Part shown: in pieces, positions 1 to 8,001 of the stretch | Layout of the letters: every line of letters begins with the position of its first letter | Position numbering within the stretch: the first letter of the stretch is position 1 | Source of the DNA: CAUZIZ01 sp047514575 | Lineage (GTDB): Bacteria > Acidobacteriota > UBA6911 > RPQK01 > JAJDTT01 | Assembly: GCA_047514575.1 (NCBI GenBank) | Contig: JAKZYH010000579.1 | Location: 1 to 21,009, forward strand | Direction: 5' to 3' | DNA length: 21,009 bases | Notes under the pieces: model-generated | Seen by the model: only the letters and a program-made list of their open reading frames with translations | What the model was told of the DNA's origin: nothing | The model's database searches: none | Made by a program: the position numbers and the translations under genes

Positions 1-255
1 TTGGGATTGACCTCGCTTGGTCTGACGGGATCCATTTCCCATCCTTCCGATGCCCGGGTCGAACCGAACCCACACGAGTTGGGTAACGGCGGAAATCCCA
101 GTGGAAATCGTTTCCCGTCTATTATCCTTTTAACTGATTGATTACAATCATGTTGTCACGGTATTTAAATCGTTTGACCGGACAGTAGTGTTCCAGTGTA
201 CTGAGTGCTGCAACCGGAATACGGTACTCGGGACACCAATCAACTGGAGTAACCC
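1..255. other. Upstream region without a confident gene
   Basis: I see no recognisable gene here. Plus-strand frame 1 is open from base 1 to a TGA at 139-141, giving 46 codons that resemble no family I know. It could be the tail of a gene outside the window or chance. The minus strand has an ATG near base 50 with an open frame running off the left edge, but its only purine-rich stretch touches the ATG. The second half probably holds the promoter and 5' leader of the first transporter gene. I looked for a TPP riboswitch because thiE lies downstream and found none. Confidence 0.4.
138..167 (+). promoter_or_regulatory. Candidate promoter of the NSS-thiE-NSS-metS operon
   Basis: TTGATT at 138-143 and TATTTA at 162-167 are separated by 18 bases, in the most AT-rich patch of the region. 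This suits a sigma-70-type promoter and would give a leader of about 80 bases before the ATG at 256. The match is partial and untested. Confidence 0.35.
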
Positions 256-1596
256 ATGGATCAGCAAGTTTCCCCACGCGGTAAATGGGGATCGAAGTTC
301 GGCTTCATTCTAGCCGCCGCCGGCTCGGCCATCGGGTTGGGGAACATCTGGCGCTTTCCAACGGTGGCGGGCGAAAACGGCGGAGCAGCGTTCGTCATCG
401 TGTACATCGCCTGTGTGCTCCTGATCGGCGTCCCCATCATGCTGGCAGAGTTTACGGTCGGCAGACGGGCCAAGAGCGACCCCCTGGGAGCGTTCCGCAA
501 ACTGGCTCCGGGAACCCCCTGGAAATTCGTAGGAGCACTGGGCGTGCTCACCGGATTGATGATCCTCAGCTACTACAGTGTAGTCGCAGGCTGGACCCTC
601 AAATATGTCACCCTGACCCTCACTGGAGCCCTTCAAGGTGCCAGTCCCGATACCATTGGAACGACCTTCACGGACTTCATCCAGAGCGGGCAGTCGGTAA
701 CGAGTTACCACTTGCTCTTCATGGTGCTGACGGTCTGGATCGTGACCGGAGGCATTCAAGGGGGAATCGAAAGAGCCGCCAAAGTGTTGATGCCGCTGCT
801 GCTACTTCTCCTTCTGCTGCTGGTGGTGAGATCGGTCACCCTGCCCGGAGCCAGCGAGGGGCTCCTCTTCTATCTCAAACCCGACTTCGGGAAGATCACC
901 TTCAGTGTAGTGCTGGCCGCTCTGGGACAGGCCTTCTTCTCGCTCAGCCTGGGTATGGGGGCGATGATTACCTACGGAAGCTACATCTCGGAAGATGACG
1001 ACCTGGTCTCGAGCGCCGTTTCCGTAAGCTGCTTCGATTCCTTGATCGCTATTCTGGCGGGTTTTGCGATCTTCCCAGCTCTCTTCTCCGTCCCCGGACT
1101 TTCGCCGGATGCAGGTCCGGGCCTGATATTCGTCGTTCTCCCAAACATCTTCAACGCCATTCCCCTGGGGCATGTCTTTGGCTCCTTGTTCTTCGTCCTC
1201 CTGGCAATTGCGGCTCTCACTTCCTCTATTTCCCTATTGGAGGTGACCGTGGCCTACGCAATCGATCAACTTCACTGGAAGAGAACAAAGGCGGCCGTGG
1301 TGATGGGACTGGTGGTCTTCATGCTCGGCGTACCCAGCGCTCTGTCCAATGGCGCCGTCCCTGTGTTCTCGGGGGTTCTGGATGTCGTGGACCGATACTT
1401 CGGAAACATCTCTTTGGTGCTGGGAGCCCTTCTCTTGAGCCTCTTTGTAGGCTGGAAGTGGGGCATTGCCAACGCTCTCGACGAAATTGGACAGAGCAAA
1501 GCCGATTTCAGGCTGGCTGCCATCTGGGGGTTTCTGCTTCGTTACGCCTGCCCCATCGCTATTGTCACGATTCTGGTCAACATTTTGATTGGCTGA
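256..1596 (+). CDS. Sodium-dependent transporter, NSS/SNF family (first copy)
   Basis: This is a LeuT-fold neurotransmitter:sodium symporter in the inner membrane, expected to import an amino acid or similar small amine with Na+. Residues 14-36 hold the family hallmark of TM1, including AIGLGNIWRFP and then ENGG, which form the Na+/substrate-binding unwound helix. Strongly hydrophobic segments follow to the C-terminus (for example near 160-195, 300-325 and 420-446), fitting 11-12 spans. At 446 residues it is normal for prokaryotic NSS proteins. The ATG start has a GGAG SD six bases upstream. The gene ends next to, or 8 bases inside, thiE, depending on the thiE start, so the two are probably co-transcribed. 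The substrate cannot be read from sequence. Known bacterial members take Leu/Ala, Trp, Tyr or Met. No small subunit follows this copy, unlike the second copy at 2233. Confidence 0.93.
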   Translation: MDQQVSPRGKWGSKFGFILAAAGSAIGLGNIWRFPTVAGENGGAAFVIVYIACVLLIGVPIMLAEFTVGRRAKSDPLGAFRKLAPGTPWKFVGALGVLTGLMILSYYSVVAGWTLKYVTLTLTGALQGASPDTIGTTFTDFIQSGQSVTSYHLLFMVLTVWIVTGGIQGGIERAAKVLMPLLLLLLLLLVVRSVTLPGASEGLLFYLKPDFGKITFSVVLAALGQAFFSLSLGMGAMITYGSYISEDDDLVSSAVSVSCFDSLIAILAGFAIFPALFSVPGLSPDAGPGLIFVVLPNIFNAIPLGHVFGSLFFVLLAIAALTSSISLLEVTVAYAIDQLHWKRTKAAVVMGLVVFMLGVPSALSNGAVPVFSGVLDVVDRYFGNISLVLGALLLSLFVGWKWGIANALDEIGQSKADFRLAAIWGFLLRYACPIAIVTILVNILIG

Positions 1597-1603
1597 TCTG
1601 TTC

Positions 1604-2236
1604 ATGCGGAATTTCCAGCTACCGCCCGTCTATCCGATCACAGGGGCCCTCCCCGGCCTGAACCACGCCGAACTCGCCAGGACGCTGCTCCAGGCAGGAG
1701 CCCGATTCTTTCAGGTCAGGGAAAAGACCCTTCCCGATTCGGAGCTGTACGAACAGTTAGTGCGAGTGGAGCGTTTGTGCCAGCTGTCGCAGGCCCGCTT
1801 CCTGGTGAACGACCGGGTCGACCTGGCATTGGCTAGCAAAGCCCACGGTGTGCATCTGGGCCAGACCGATCTACCCGTCTCCGCAGCTCGCGCCTTGCTC
1901 GGTGAGGATGCCGTACTGGGACTCTCGACCCACAGCCGTGCGCAATTCGAGCGGGCACTCAAGGAGGACGTCGATTACCTTGCCCTCGGCCCCATCTTCA
2001 CAACTACGAGCAAGGACAGCCCCTACCCCGCTCTTGGGACTGACCTCTTGCGTCAGCTCGTCACGACCAGCCCGGTGCCGGTGGTAGCGATCGGAGGAAT
2101 AACGCTTGAAACCACCCCGGAAGTCTGGGAATCAGGTGCAGCTTCGGTCGCGGTGATCTCTGACATCGTCCATGCCGAGCGACCCTCAGACAGGATGGCT
2201 GAGTACCTGGAGCTGGCGAGGAAGCACTTTCGTTGA
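1604..2236 (+). CDS. thiE: Thiamine phosphate synthase
   Basis: ThiE condenses hydroxymethylpyrimidine diphosphate with the thiazole phosphate to give thiamine phosphate, in the cytoplasm. The TIM-barrel motifs are all present in order: FQVREK near the N-terminus (diphosphate binding), NDRVDLAL, GVHLGQTDLP, GLSTHS, DYLALGPIF followed by TTSK, VVAIGGI and VAVISDI. The 210-residue length is typical. The start is uncertain: ATG at 1604 lies 7 bases after the upstream stop, while an in-frame TTG at 1589 would overlap the transporter by 8 bases; neither has a clear SD. The 3' end overlaps the next gene by 4 bases (TTGA). No other thiamine gene is visible, so this is an isolated thi gene between two transporters. 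Confidence 0.92.
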   Translation: MRNFQLPPVYPITGALPGLNHAELARTLLQAGARFFQVREKTLPDSELYEQLVRVERLCQLSQARFLVNDRVDLALASKAHGVHLGQTDLPVSAARALLGEDAVLGLSTHSRAQFERALKEDVDYLALGPIFTTTSKDSPYPALGTDLLRQLVTTSPVPVVAIGGITLETTPEVWESGAASVAVISDIVHAERPSDRMAEYLELARKHFR

Positions 2237-3690
2237 GCACTCGAGAAGAGTTCACATCTCGATGGGGGCTGATCGTTTCGGTGCTGGGGGTTGCGGTCGG
2301 CACCGGCAACATCTGGAGATTCCCCCGGATCGTCGCCACCAACGGCGGCGGATCATTCTTAATTCCATGGATTATCTTTCTATTCCTCTGGAGCATTCCC
2401 CTGATCATGTCGGAGTTTGCCATCGGCAAGCTGACCCGTCAGGGAACGGTGGGCTCCTTCGCCACCCTGATGGGGAAGCGCTTCGCCTGGATGGGAAGCT
2501 TCGTGGGCTTCGTTGCAATCGCGATCATGTTCTACTACTCGGTGGTCGCGGGTTGGTGCATCCGCTACTTCTTCCAGGCCGCCAGCGGCGAGCTGTTCAG
2601 GATCACTGACCACGAGGCCAACTGGAACACCTTCATCGCGAGTGGTTGGGGACCTGTTTTCTTTCACTTCGTCGCGATCACTCTAGCTGTCCTGGTGGTG
2701 CAACGGGGAGTGCGTGGAATCGAGAAAGCGAACCGATTCCTGGTCCCCACTCTGGTTGGACTGATCGTTCTCGCCGCCGTTCGCGCCGTGACCCTTCCGG
2801 GCTCAGAGAAGGGACTGGCCTTTCTCTTCACACCCGACTTGAGCGCCTTGCTGGACTACAAGATCTGGCTTCAGGCCCTGACCCAGAATGCTTGGGATAC
2901 CGGAGCAGGCTGGGGGTTGATCCTGACCTATGGCGTCTACATGCGTCGTAGAGAAGATATCCCGTTGAATGCAGCCCTCATCGCCCTGGGAAACAATTCG
3001 ATTTCCCTGCTGGCCGCGATCGCAATCTTCTCGACAGTATTTGCCACGATTCCGGAAGGCGCAGCCGACCTCATTCGGAGCCCCGGACCGGCCAACACCG
3101 GCCTCACCCTGATCTGGCTCCCCCAGCTATTCGTTCGGATTCCGGGCGGCAGCATTCTCCTGGTCCTTTTCTTCCTGGCCCTCAGCTTTGCGGCACTCAG
3201 CTCCCTTATCTCCATGGTCGAGCTGGGAGCCCGTGTCCTGATGGACGCCAAGATGTCGCGAAACGTCGCCCTCCGAGTGATCTATATCGCAACACTGATT
3301 CTCGGATTGCCTTCCGCCCTGAGCCTCGATTTCTTCGCCAACCAGGACTGGACCTGGGGAATCGCCCTCATGGTGAGCGGCGCCTTCATTGCGATCGCGG
3401 TTCTGCGCCATGGCGTGGATCGCTTTCGTACCCTCCAAATCAACTCCTCCTTCAGCGACTTCCACGTAGGAACCTGGTACAACCATGCGCTCCGCTACGT
3501 GATTCCCGCGGAGGTTGCGGTCTTGGTTGTGTGGTGGTTCTGGCAGGTAATTCAGGCCGATCCGGAGAACTGGTGGAATCCGTTTCAAATCGAATCGGTG
3601 GGAACTTGTATACTGCAGTGGAGCCTGGCTCTCTTGGTCTTCAGGCTTGCCAATTCCTGGATCGCCGAAAGGACCTCGGGATTTGAGTAG
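2233..3690 (+). CDS. Sodium-dependent transporter, NSS/SNF family (second copy)
   Basis: This is a second LeuT-fold Na+ symporter, 485 residues, related to but diverged from the copy at 256. TM1 shows GTGNIWRFP followed by NGGGSFLIPW, and hydrophobic helices run through to about residue 475. The start is TTG, with GAGGAAG at 2218-2224 eight bases upstream, and it shares the TTGA overlap with the thiE stop, which implies translational coupling. Its last 8 bases overlap a small gene that looks like the MetS subunit. This suggests a MetPS-type two-component importer, which in characterised cases moves methionine or alanine. That substrate is inference only. This copy has a longer C-terminus than the first. 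Confidence 0.93.
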   Translation: MSTREEFTSRWGLIVSVLGVAVGTGNIWRFPRIVATNGGGSFLIPWIIFLFLWSIPLIMSEFAIGKLTRQGTVGSFATLMGKRFAWMGSFVGFVAIAIMFYYSVVAGWCIRYFFQAASGELFRITDHEANWNTFIASGWGPVFFHFVAITLAVLVVQRGVRGIEKANRFLVPTLVGLIVLAAVRAVTLPGSEKGLAFLFTPDLSALLDYKIWLQALTQNAWDTGAGWGLILTYGVYMRRREDIPLNAALIALGNNSISLLAAIAIFSTVFATIPEGAADLIRSPGPANTGLTLIWLPQLFVRIPGGSILLVLFFLALSFAALSSLISMVELGARVLMDAKMSRNVALRVIYIATLILGLPSALSLDFFANQDWTWGIALMVSGAFIAIAVLRHGVDRFRTLQINSSFSDFHVGTWYNHALRYVIPAEVAVLVVWWFWQVIQADPENWWNPFQIESVGTCILQWSLALLVFRLANSWIAERTSGFE

Positions 3691-3790
3691 CGTCACCTGG
3701 CTGACCATGATTATCGTTCTGGGAATCGTCTGGGGAGGCTTCACAGTCTGTCTGATGTTGGCGTTGCACAAGGAGAGAAGAAAACACTAA
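3683..3790 (+). CDS. MetS-like small subunit of the NSS transporter (35 aa)
   Basis: This 35-residue reading frame starts with MSSVTWLTMIIVLGIVWGG, forms a single hydrophobic helix and ends in a basic tail (HKERRKH). That is the plan of the methionine/alanine importer small subunit family (MetS of MetPS; PF16951 type): a short polar start, a span centred on a WGG motif and a charged C-terminus. The TTG start at 3683 has GAAAGGA at 3667-3673, a nine-base spacer, and overlaps the transporter by 8 bases. This is the arrangement expected of a co-translated accessory subunit. An internal ATG at 3707 would cut into the helix and is less likely. The gene is short enough to be missed by standard length cut-offs. 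Confidence 0.75.
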   Translation: MSSVTWLTMIIVLGIVWGGFTVCLMLALHKERRKH

Positions 3791-3836
3791 AAGCGCCCGT
3801 CCCGATCAGGCTTTCGACTTCCTGCCCGCATCTGCC

Positions 3837-4427
3837 ATGAATCTATTGCTCTTCGAATCTCCCTCGGGCCGGGTCTATCCGGTCCTGGAGTTCCCACCCC
3901 AAACCGTCACCTCTGCACACCAGGGACCCGGCGAACCGGGTTCCCTCAAAAACAAGGTGTATCGAGGCTATCAAAAGCTGCAAGAGCGCCTCGACTATCA
4001 CGAGGGCCTCTGCTCTACCCTACGCCACGTCGACCGTCTCAGGATCCTCCATGGCTCTGCACTCGAACAGGGAGAGATCGCACGCAGACTGGCGACTTTC
4101 TTCGTCCGGGCCCGCCGCAAACACGGCCGCTGGCTTCTGGTCGATACCAGCCTGGCTCTTCTGGGAAGCCTATTGACGCCCATTCCGGGGCCCAATGTGT
4201 TTTTCCTCTATCCGGCAATTCGAGCCTACGGCCACTACTGTGCCCGCAAAGGTGTCCTCAACTATCAAAAACTTGGTATCATTCAGTTCGAGACAGACGC
4301 CTTGATCGATCAAGTACAGAGTCATATCGACCGACCCGAGTTCATTCAGCCCGTCATCAAGCAACTAGAAGACCGCTACAACCTGGTCAACCTTGAAGAA
4401 CGACTCACAGCCATGAGAAACCGATGA
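3837..4427 (+). CDS. Conserved protein resembling the mitochondrial K+/H+ exchange-related family
   Basis: This 196-residue protein has a basic, largely soluble N-terminal half and a hydrophobic stretch at about residues 99-128 (WLLVDTSLALLGSLL, then PIPGPNVFFLYPAIRAYGHY). A proline-rich PGPN turn followed by FF-Y-x(4)-AY-HY-A-x-KG resembles the core of the Mit_KHE1 family (PF10173), whose fungal members are linked to mitochondrial K+/H+ exchange. The C-terminal third is a charged helical tail. The role in bacteria is unknown, and a transport function should not be assumed. The ATG has no visible SD. The stop overlaps the next start as ATGA, so it is translationally coupled to the Crp/Fnr regulator. 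Family assignment is from memory of motifs only. Confidence 0.5.
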   Translation: MNLLLFESPSGRVYPVLEFPPQTVTSAHQGPGEPGSLKNKVYRGYQKLQERLDYHEGLCSTLRHVDRLRILHGSALEQGEIARRLATFFVRARRKHGRWLLVDTSLALLGSLLTPIPGPNVFFLYPAIRAYGHYCARKGVLNYQKLGIIQFETDALIDQVQSHIDRPEFIQPVIKQLEDRYNLVNLEERLTAMRNR

Positions 4428-5107
4428 AGCTCGACCCCGATTTCTTGAAAACGGTCGTTCTCTTCTCGGATCTTCCCGATGAAGAGCTACAGATTGTCTC
4501 CAACATCTTCAAGGAGACCAAGTACCAGCGTGGACAGATCGTCTTTTTTGAGGAAGACACCGGCAAATACATGTACATCGTCAAGAGCGGGAGAGTGAAG
4601 GTCTCACGGCTCCTTCCTACTGGAAAGGAGATGATCCTGGCATTCCATCAATCAGGAGAATACTTCGGCGAAATGTCACTGATTGACGGCGAGACCACTC
4701 CTGCCACGGTGACGGCCGTCGTCCCCAGTGTCATTCTCTTCACCGGCAGTCGAGAGTTCGCCGGCTTGATGGAGCATCCCACGATCAATCGAACGATCTT
4801 GAAGACCCTGTGCAGCCGCTGCCGAGATGCCTGGCGTCAGATCGAGGTACTCAACTTCTACAACGCGGAGGCGCGGATTCGGACGGCTCTTTATCACCTC
4901 TCCCGTAACAAAGGGATTAAGACGAGTGCCGGCATCCGGATCGATCTCAAGCTGACCCACCGGGAGTTGGCCGAGCTAACGGGTATCTCGCGTGAGACCG
5001 CAACTCGGGTCATCAGCCAGCTGCAGGGCGACAGTATTGTCCAAGTCAAACAGAGACAGTTCCTGATTCTGGATCCTGAAAAGCTCTTGGAAGGACTTCT
5101 CGAGTAA
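4424..5107 (+). CDS. Crp/Fnr-family transcriptional regulator
   Basis: This 227-residue protein has an N-terminal cyclic-nucleotide-binding fold (about residues 10-120), a long dimerisation helix and a C-terminal winged helix (about 150-225). The cNMP domain shows the glycine turns SGRVKV and GEYFGEMSLIDGE. The segment that binds cAMP phosphate in E. coli CRP (R-S-A-T/S) is here TTPATVTA, without the arginine, so the ligand is probably not cAMP. No Fnr-type N-terminal cysteine cluster is present. The DNA-recognition helix lies in LTHRELAELTGISRETATRV, typical of Crp/Fnr. Translation is probably coupled to the upstream gene through the ATGA overlap. The effector and targets are unknown. The gene converges on ribD. 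Confidence 0.9.
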   Translation: MKLDPDFLKTVVLFSDLPDEELQIVSNIFKETKYQRGQIVFFEEDTGKYMYIVKSGRVKVSRLLPTGKEMILAFHQSGEYFGEMSLIDGETTPATVTAVVPSVILFTGSREFAGLMEHPTINRTILKTLCSRCRDAWRQIEVLNFYNAEARIRTALYHLSRNKGIKTSAGIRIDLKLTHRELAELTGISRETATRVISQLQGDSIVQVKQRQFLILDPEKLLEGLLE

Positions 5108-5109
5108 AA

Positions 5110-5146
5110 GAGGGTCGCACGTCGGTACGTCCGAGGGTCGCACGTC
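5110..5146. repeat. Two copies of a 14-bp direct repeat between convergent genes
   Basis: GAGGGTCGCACGTC occurs at 5110-5123 and again at 5133-5146, a 23-base period. It fills the gap between the Crp/Fnr stop and the ribD stop, and the second copy covers the first two bases of the ribD stop codon. GGGTCGCA recurs at 15846-15853 beside the hairpin upstream of tRNA-Arg, which hints at a dispersed intergenic repeat. I see no U-tract, so this is not a clear terminator. Confidence 0.6.
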
Positions 5147-6254
5147 AAGCCCAAGGGTTCTTCAGATACGCCTCAACCAGGAAATCGTTTCCCAGACGGC
5201 GTAGCCGGGTACCCTGTAGTTGGAGAGCCTGTGGAAGACGCTTCACGTCCAGATCAGCGATGCCGGGTAGGCCGCTTTCTCCGATGATTTTGGGACCGTA
5301 GAAAAAGCTGACCTTCTGCACTACCCCCGCCTTCAGAGCAGAGGCGGCCACCTGGCTGCCCCCTTCGATCAGAAGACTCGTGATCGGCTCGCGGCCGAGC
5401 GCATCCAGAATCTCATCCCAATCCAGTCGACCCCGCTTCTCGACGACAGGAATCAGTCTGGCTCGGGAAGCAATTGGGCCAGGGGCAGGGACTCCCGCAG
5501 AGTGGAAAATGATCACAGGATCCTGGGAATCGAACAGCCGTGCATCTTGAGGTGTGCGGAGGCGCGAATCCAGGACCACCTTCGTAATCCGGTTTCCACG
5601 GCGCCACCTCACGTTGAGTGAGGGATCGTCCCTGAGAACGGTGTTCACTCCGACCAGAATCGCGTCGTGCTGATAGCGAAGACGTTGGACCTCTCTGCGC
5701 GCCGCTTCCCCCGTGATCCACTGGGAGTCTCCACTGCCGGTCGCGATCATGCCGTCCAGGGTGAGAGCGAGCTTCAACCGGGAGAAGGGGCGCCGCCGCT
5801 TGGCGAAGTAGAAGTAGGACTCGTTAAGACGCACTGCCTGATCCCGGCAGAGGCCCTGGTGTACCGCTATTCCGCGGGACCGAAGGGTACCGCCGCCACC
5901 TCCCGTGACGTCGGGATTGGGATCTGGAACAGCCATGAAGACCTGCTGGATACCTGATTCGACGATCCGATCGACGCAGGGTGGAGTGCGTCCGAAGTGG
6001 GCGCAAGGCTCCAGGGTAACGTACAAAGCTGCCCCAGCAGATCGGGTGCCCGCCCGTCTCAAAGCGACAACTTCAGCGTGGTCCCGTTTCTCGAAAACGT
6101 GATAGCCCTCCCCTACGATCCGACCCTCTTTTACAACCACTGCTCCCACCAGTGGATTGGGGGCAGTTCGGCCTTCCCCCCGGCGGGCCAGAAGGATTGC
6201 CCGCTTCATGAATCTCTCATCTGGCTGGGAGTTTGGAAGTGCAGCTTCGGACAT
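5145..6254 (-). CDS. ribD: Bifunctional riboflavin biosynthesis deaminase/reductase RibD
   Basis: RibD carries out two consecutive steps of riboflavin synthesis: Zn-dependent deamination of the diaminopyrimidine made from GTP, then NADPH-dependent reduction of the ribosyl side chain. The deaminase domain (about residues 10-145) has PNPLVGAVVV, the HAE motif (H59, E61) and LEPCAHFGRTPPC (zinc cysteines at about 84 and 93). The reductase domain follows (about 148-365), with LKLALTLDG, WITG and LLIEGGSQVA. Length is normal. I use the ATG at 6254; an in-frame TTG at 6263 is possible, and neither has a good SD. The segment after DPNPDV is unusually glycine-rich (GGGGG). It is the last gene of the minus-strand pgpH-ybeY-corC-ribD run, 50 bases after corC. 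No ribE, ribA or ribH is nearby, and I see no FMN riboswitch. Confidence 0.93.
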   Translation of the reverse strand: MSEAALPNSQPDERFMKRAILLARRGEGRTAPNPLVGAVVVKEGRIVGEGYHVFEKRDHAEVVALRRAGTRSAGAALYVTLEPCAHFGRTPPCVDRIVESGIQQVFMAVPDPNPDVTGGGGGTLRSRGIAVHQGLCRDQAVRLNESYFYFAKRRRPFSRLKLALTLDGMIATGSGDSQWITGEAARREVQRLRYQHDAILVGVNTVLRDDPSLNVRWRRGNRITKVVLDSRLRTPQDARLFDSQDPVIIFHSAGVPAPGPIASRARLIPVVEKRGRLDWDEILDALGREPITSLLIEGGSQVAASALKAGVVQKVSFFYGPKIIGESGLPGIADLDVKRLPQALQLQGTRLRRLGNDFLVEAYLKNPWA

Positions 6255-6304
6255 AGGGTGCAAGGGTCACATTCGTGGCAGTCTTTCCGTCTCCGATCAC
6301 GACA

Positions 6305-7573
6305 TCACTGCTGATGGCCCACTGACCACCGCATGGCGCTGATCTTTCTCTCGTCCGCACTGAGAATCTCTACCTGGGTCCCGTCTATGGGAAAAACCTC
6401 GCCAGCCGAGGGAACCTTCCCCAGATGAGCGACAACGAAGCCTGAGATGGTGGTCACGTCCGTGTCACCGAGATCCAGGCCCAAAGCTTCTTCCAACTCA
6501 TCAATCTCCACACCACCCCTGACCATGTAGTGGCCCTCTCCTTCGTAGACGAGGTCGACTCGACGCATCTCATCTTCATCCCAGATCTCGCCTACGATTT
6601 CCTCCAGCACATCTTCGATCGTCACAAGACCGGAAACGGTCCCATACTCGTTGATCACGATCGCCATGTGTTCCGCTTGTCCCTGCATTTCCTTGAGTAG
6701 CTCCGCAACCTTCTTGGTCTCGGGGACATAGAGAGGCTTCTTGACCAAGGGCGTGATCGGATCATCTCCACCAGATTCCTTGAGATGAGTCAGAAGATTG
6801 CGCACGTAGACCAGACCGACAATCTGATCGAGGCTGTCCCGATAGATGGGAATCCGTGAGTGCTTGCTGGAAACCACCAGTTCCTTGAGTTCGGAGATCG
6901 TTGTCTGCTCTCCGGCTGCGACGATCTCCGTTCGAGGCGTCATGATCTCCTTGACCAGGGTACTCCCGAACTCCAGCGCTGATTGAATCAAGTCGCTTTC
7001 TTCTTCCTCGAATATCCCCTCTTCCTCGCCAACGCCGATGTAAGCCTCTATTTCCTCCTCGGTGGCCTCCTCTTCCTGACTCCCATCCTCGTCCTCAGGG
7101 GGACTCCAGCCTCGGAAGAGGCGCAAGGCGGCCGCCAGAGGGACACTCAACCAGACCAAGAGGGGATAGCACCTGGACAGAGTGGGAAGCAGCCGGGCTA
7201 AAAGCTGCTCTGGATCCGATTGAGCCACGATCTTGGGAACCAGATGCCTGAAAATGAAGACGGTGAAAAGCAGGATCAAGAAGGCGCCAAAGGGGGCATA
7301 GGGCCAACCCTCGGCCAGCAGCATACTGGTAATCAACACGGCAAGACCGACCTGGGCCAGATGACTCCCAAACTCGAGTGGAAGCAGAAACTGGCCTCGG
7401 TCGCGCACAATCCTCTTGACCAAGCCTCCAGCGATCCCGGCTTCTCGTTTCGCCAGGACTCTCAGCGTCAAGCGGGAGAGACGGCTGATCACGGTCTCCA
7501 GAATGGACAAGAAGAGGAGGACAGCTAGCAGGAGAACAATGGTAAGAAGTTCAAGTTGGACCAGGTAACTCAA
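6305..7573 (-). CDS. CNNM/CorC-type membrane protein with CBS domain pair
   Basis: This 422-residue protein has the full three-part plan of the CorC/HlyC/CNNM family. A DUF21 (CNNM) membrane domain with about four hydrophobic segments covers residues 1-155. A CBS pair lies at about 209-330 (IMTPRTEIV, SRIPIYRD, IVGLVYVRNLL, NEYGTVSGLVTIEDVLEEIVGEIWDE). A CorC_HlyC domain follows at about 345-418 (ISGFVVAHLGKVPSAGE). Family members are linked to Mg2+ or Co2+ homeostasis, and some function as Mg2+ exporters; haemolysin is a legacy label. A very acidic linker (about 159-195) joins the membrane and CBS parts. The start is TTG, sharing a TTGA overlap with the ybeY stop, so translation is probably coupled. 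Its place just after ybeY is common in many bacteria. Confidence 0.92.
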   Translation of the reverse strand: MSYLVQLELLTIVLLLAVLLFLSILETVISRLSRLTLRVLAKREAGIAGGLVKRIVRDRGQFLLPLEFGSHLAQVGLAVLITSMLLAEGWPYAPFGAFLILLFTVFIFRHLVPKIVAQSDPEQLLARLLPTLSRCYPLLVWLSVPLAAALRLFRGWSPPEDEDGSQEEEATEEEIEAYIGVGEEEGIFEEEESDLIQSALEFGSTLVKEIMTPRTEIVAAGEQTTISELKELVVSSKHSRIPIYRDSLDQIVGLVYVRNLLTHLKESGGDDPITPLVKKPLYVPETKKVAELLKEMQGQAEHMAIVINEYGTVSGLVTIEDVLEEIVGEIWDEDEMRRVDLVYEGEGHYMVRGGVEIDELEEALGLDLGDTDVTTISGFVVAHLGKVPSAGEVFPIDGTQVEILSADERKISAMRWSVGHQQ

Positions 7574-8001
7574 TGAAGCTGTAATTCCTTTCTCAGTTCT
7601 CGCTCCAGGCTCTCCATCTCTCCTTGGTCGACTTCATGGTCGTAGCCCAGCAGGTGAAGTACTGCGTGCAGAGCGAGGGTGTTCAGCTCCTGGACGAGCG
7701 TACCTTGCTTTTGGCGACATGCGGTCTCGGCCGAGATCAGTATGTCGCCCAGATAGACTTCCTCTCCAGGCCAATGATCCTTCCCAGCGGGAAAGGCCAG
7801 GACGTCTGTCGCCCCATCCTTACCTCGAAACCTGCGATTGTACCGTTGGATCGATGAATCGCTGACCAGAACGGTCGTAAACTCCGACTCAATCTGGAGC
7901 CTTTGAGTCAATTGAACCAGAAAGCTCCTGAGGGTCCGGGTGTTCACGCGAACCTTCCGCTGCCTATTGAATACGCTGAGTTTCAGTCTGTGTCCCCACA
8001 A
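7570..8001 (-). CDS. ybeY: Endoribonuclease YbeY (16S rRNA maturation)
   Basis: YbeY is a zinc-dependent single-strand endoribonuclease involved in 16S rRNA 3'-end processing and ribosome quality control. The signature HAVLHLLGYDH supplies the three zinc histidines (about H112, H116 and H122 from the chosen start). TDVLAFP and GDILIS are also conserved family motifs. The start is hard to place. TTG codons at 8019 and 8001 are both in frame, and both lie inside the last codons of pgpH, so the genes overlap by about 40-55 bases. I chose 8001 because it better matches usual family length; its SD-like AAAGG is too close to be decisive. The gene ends in a TTGA overlap with corC. Confidence 0.9.
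   Translation of the reverse strand: MWGHRLKLSVFNRQRKVRVNTRTLRSFLVQLTQRLQIESEFTTVLVSDSSIQRYNRRFRGKDGATDVLAFPAGKDHWPGEEVYLGDILISAETACRQKQGTLVQELNTLALHAVLHLLGYDHEVDQGEMESLERELRKELQLH

Noticed and set aside
1..255. TPP riboswitch ahead of the thiE-containing operon
   Set aside because: None of the conserved thi-box elements (CUGAGA, ACCUGA-type segments in the right order) can be found.
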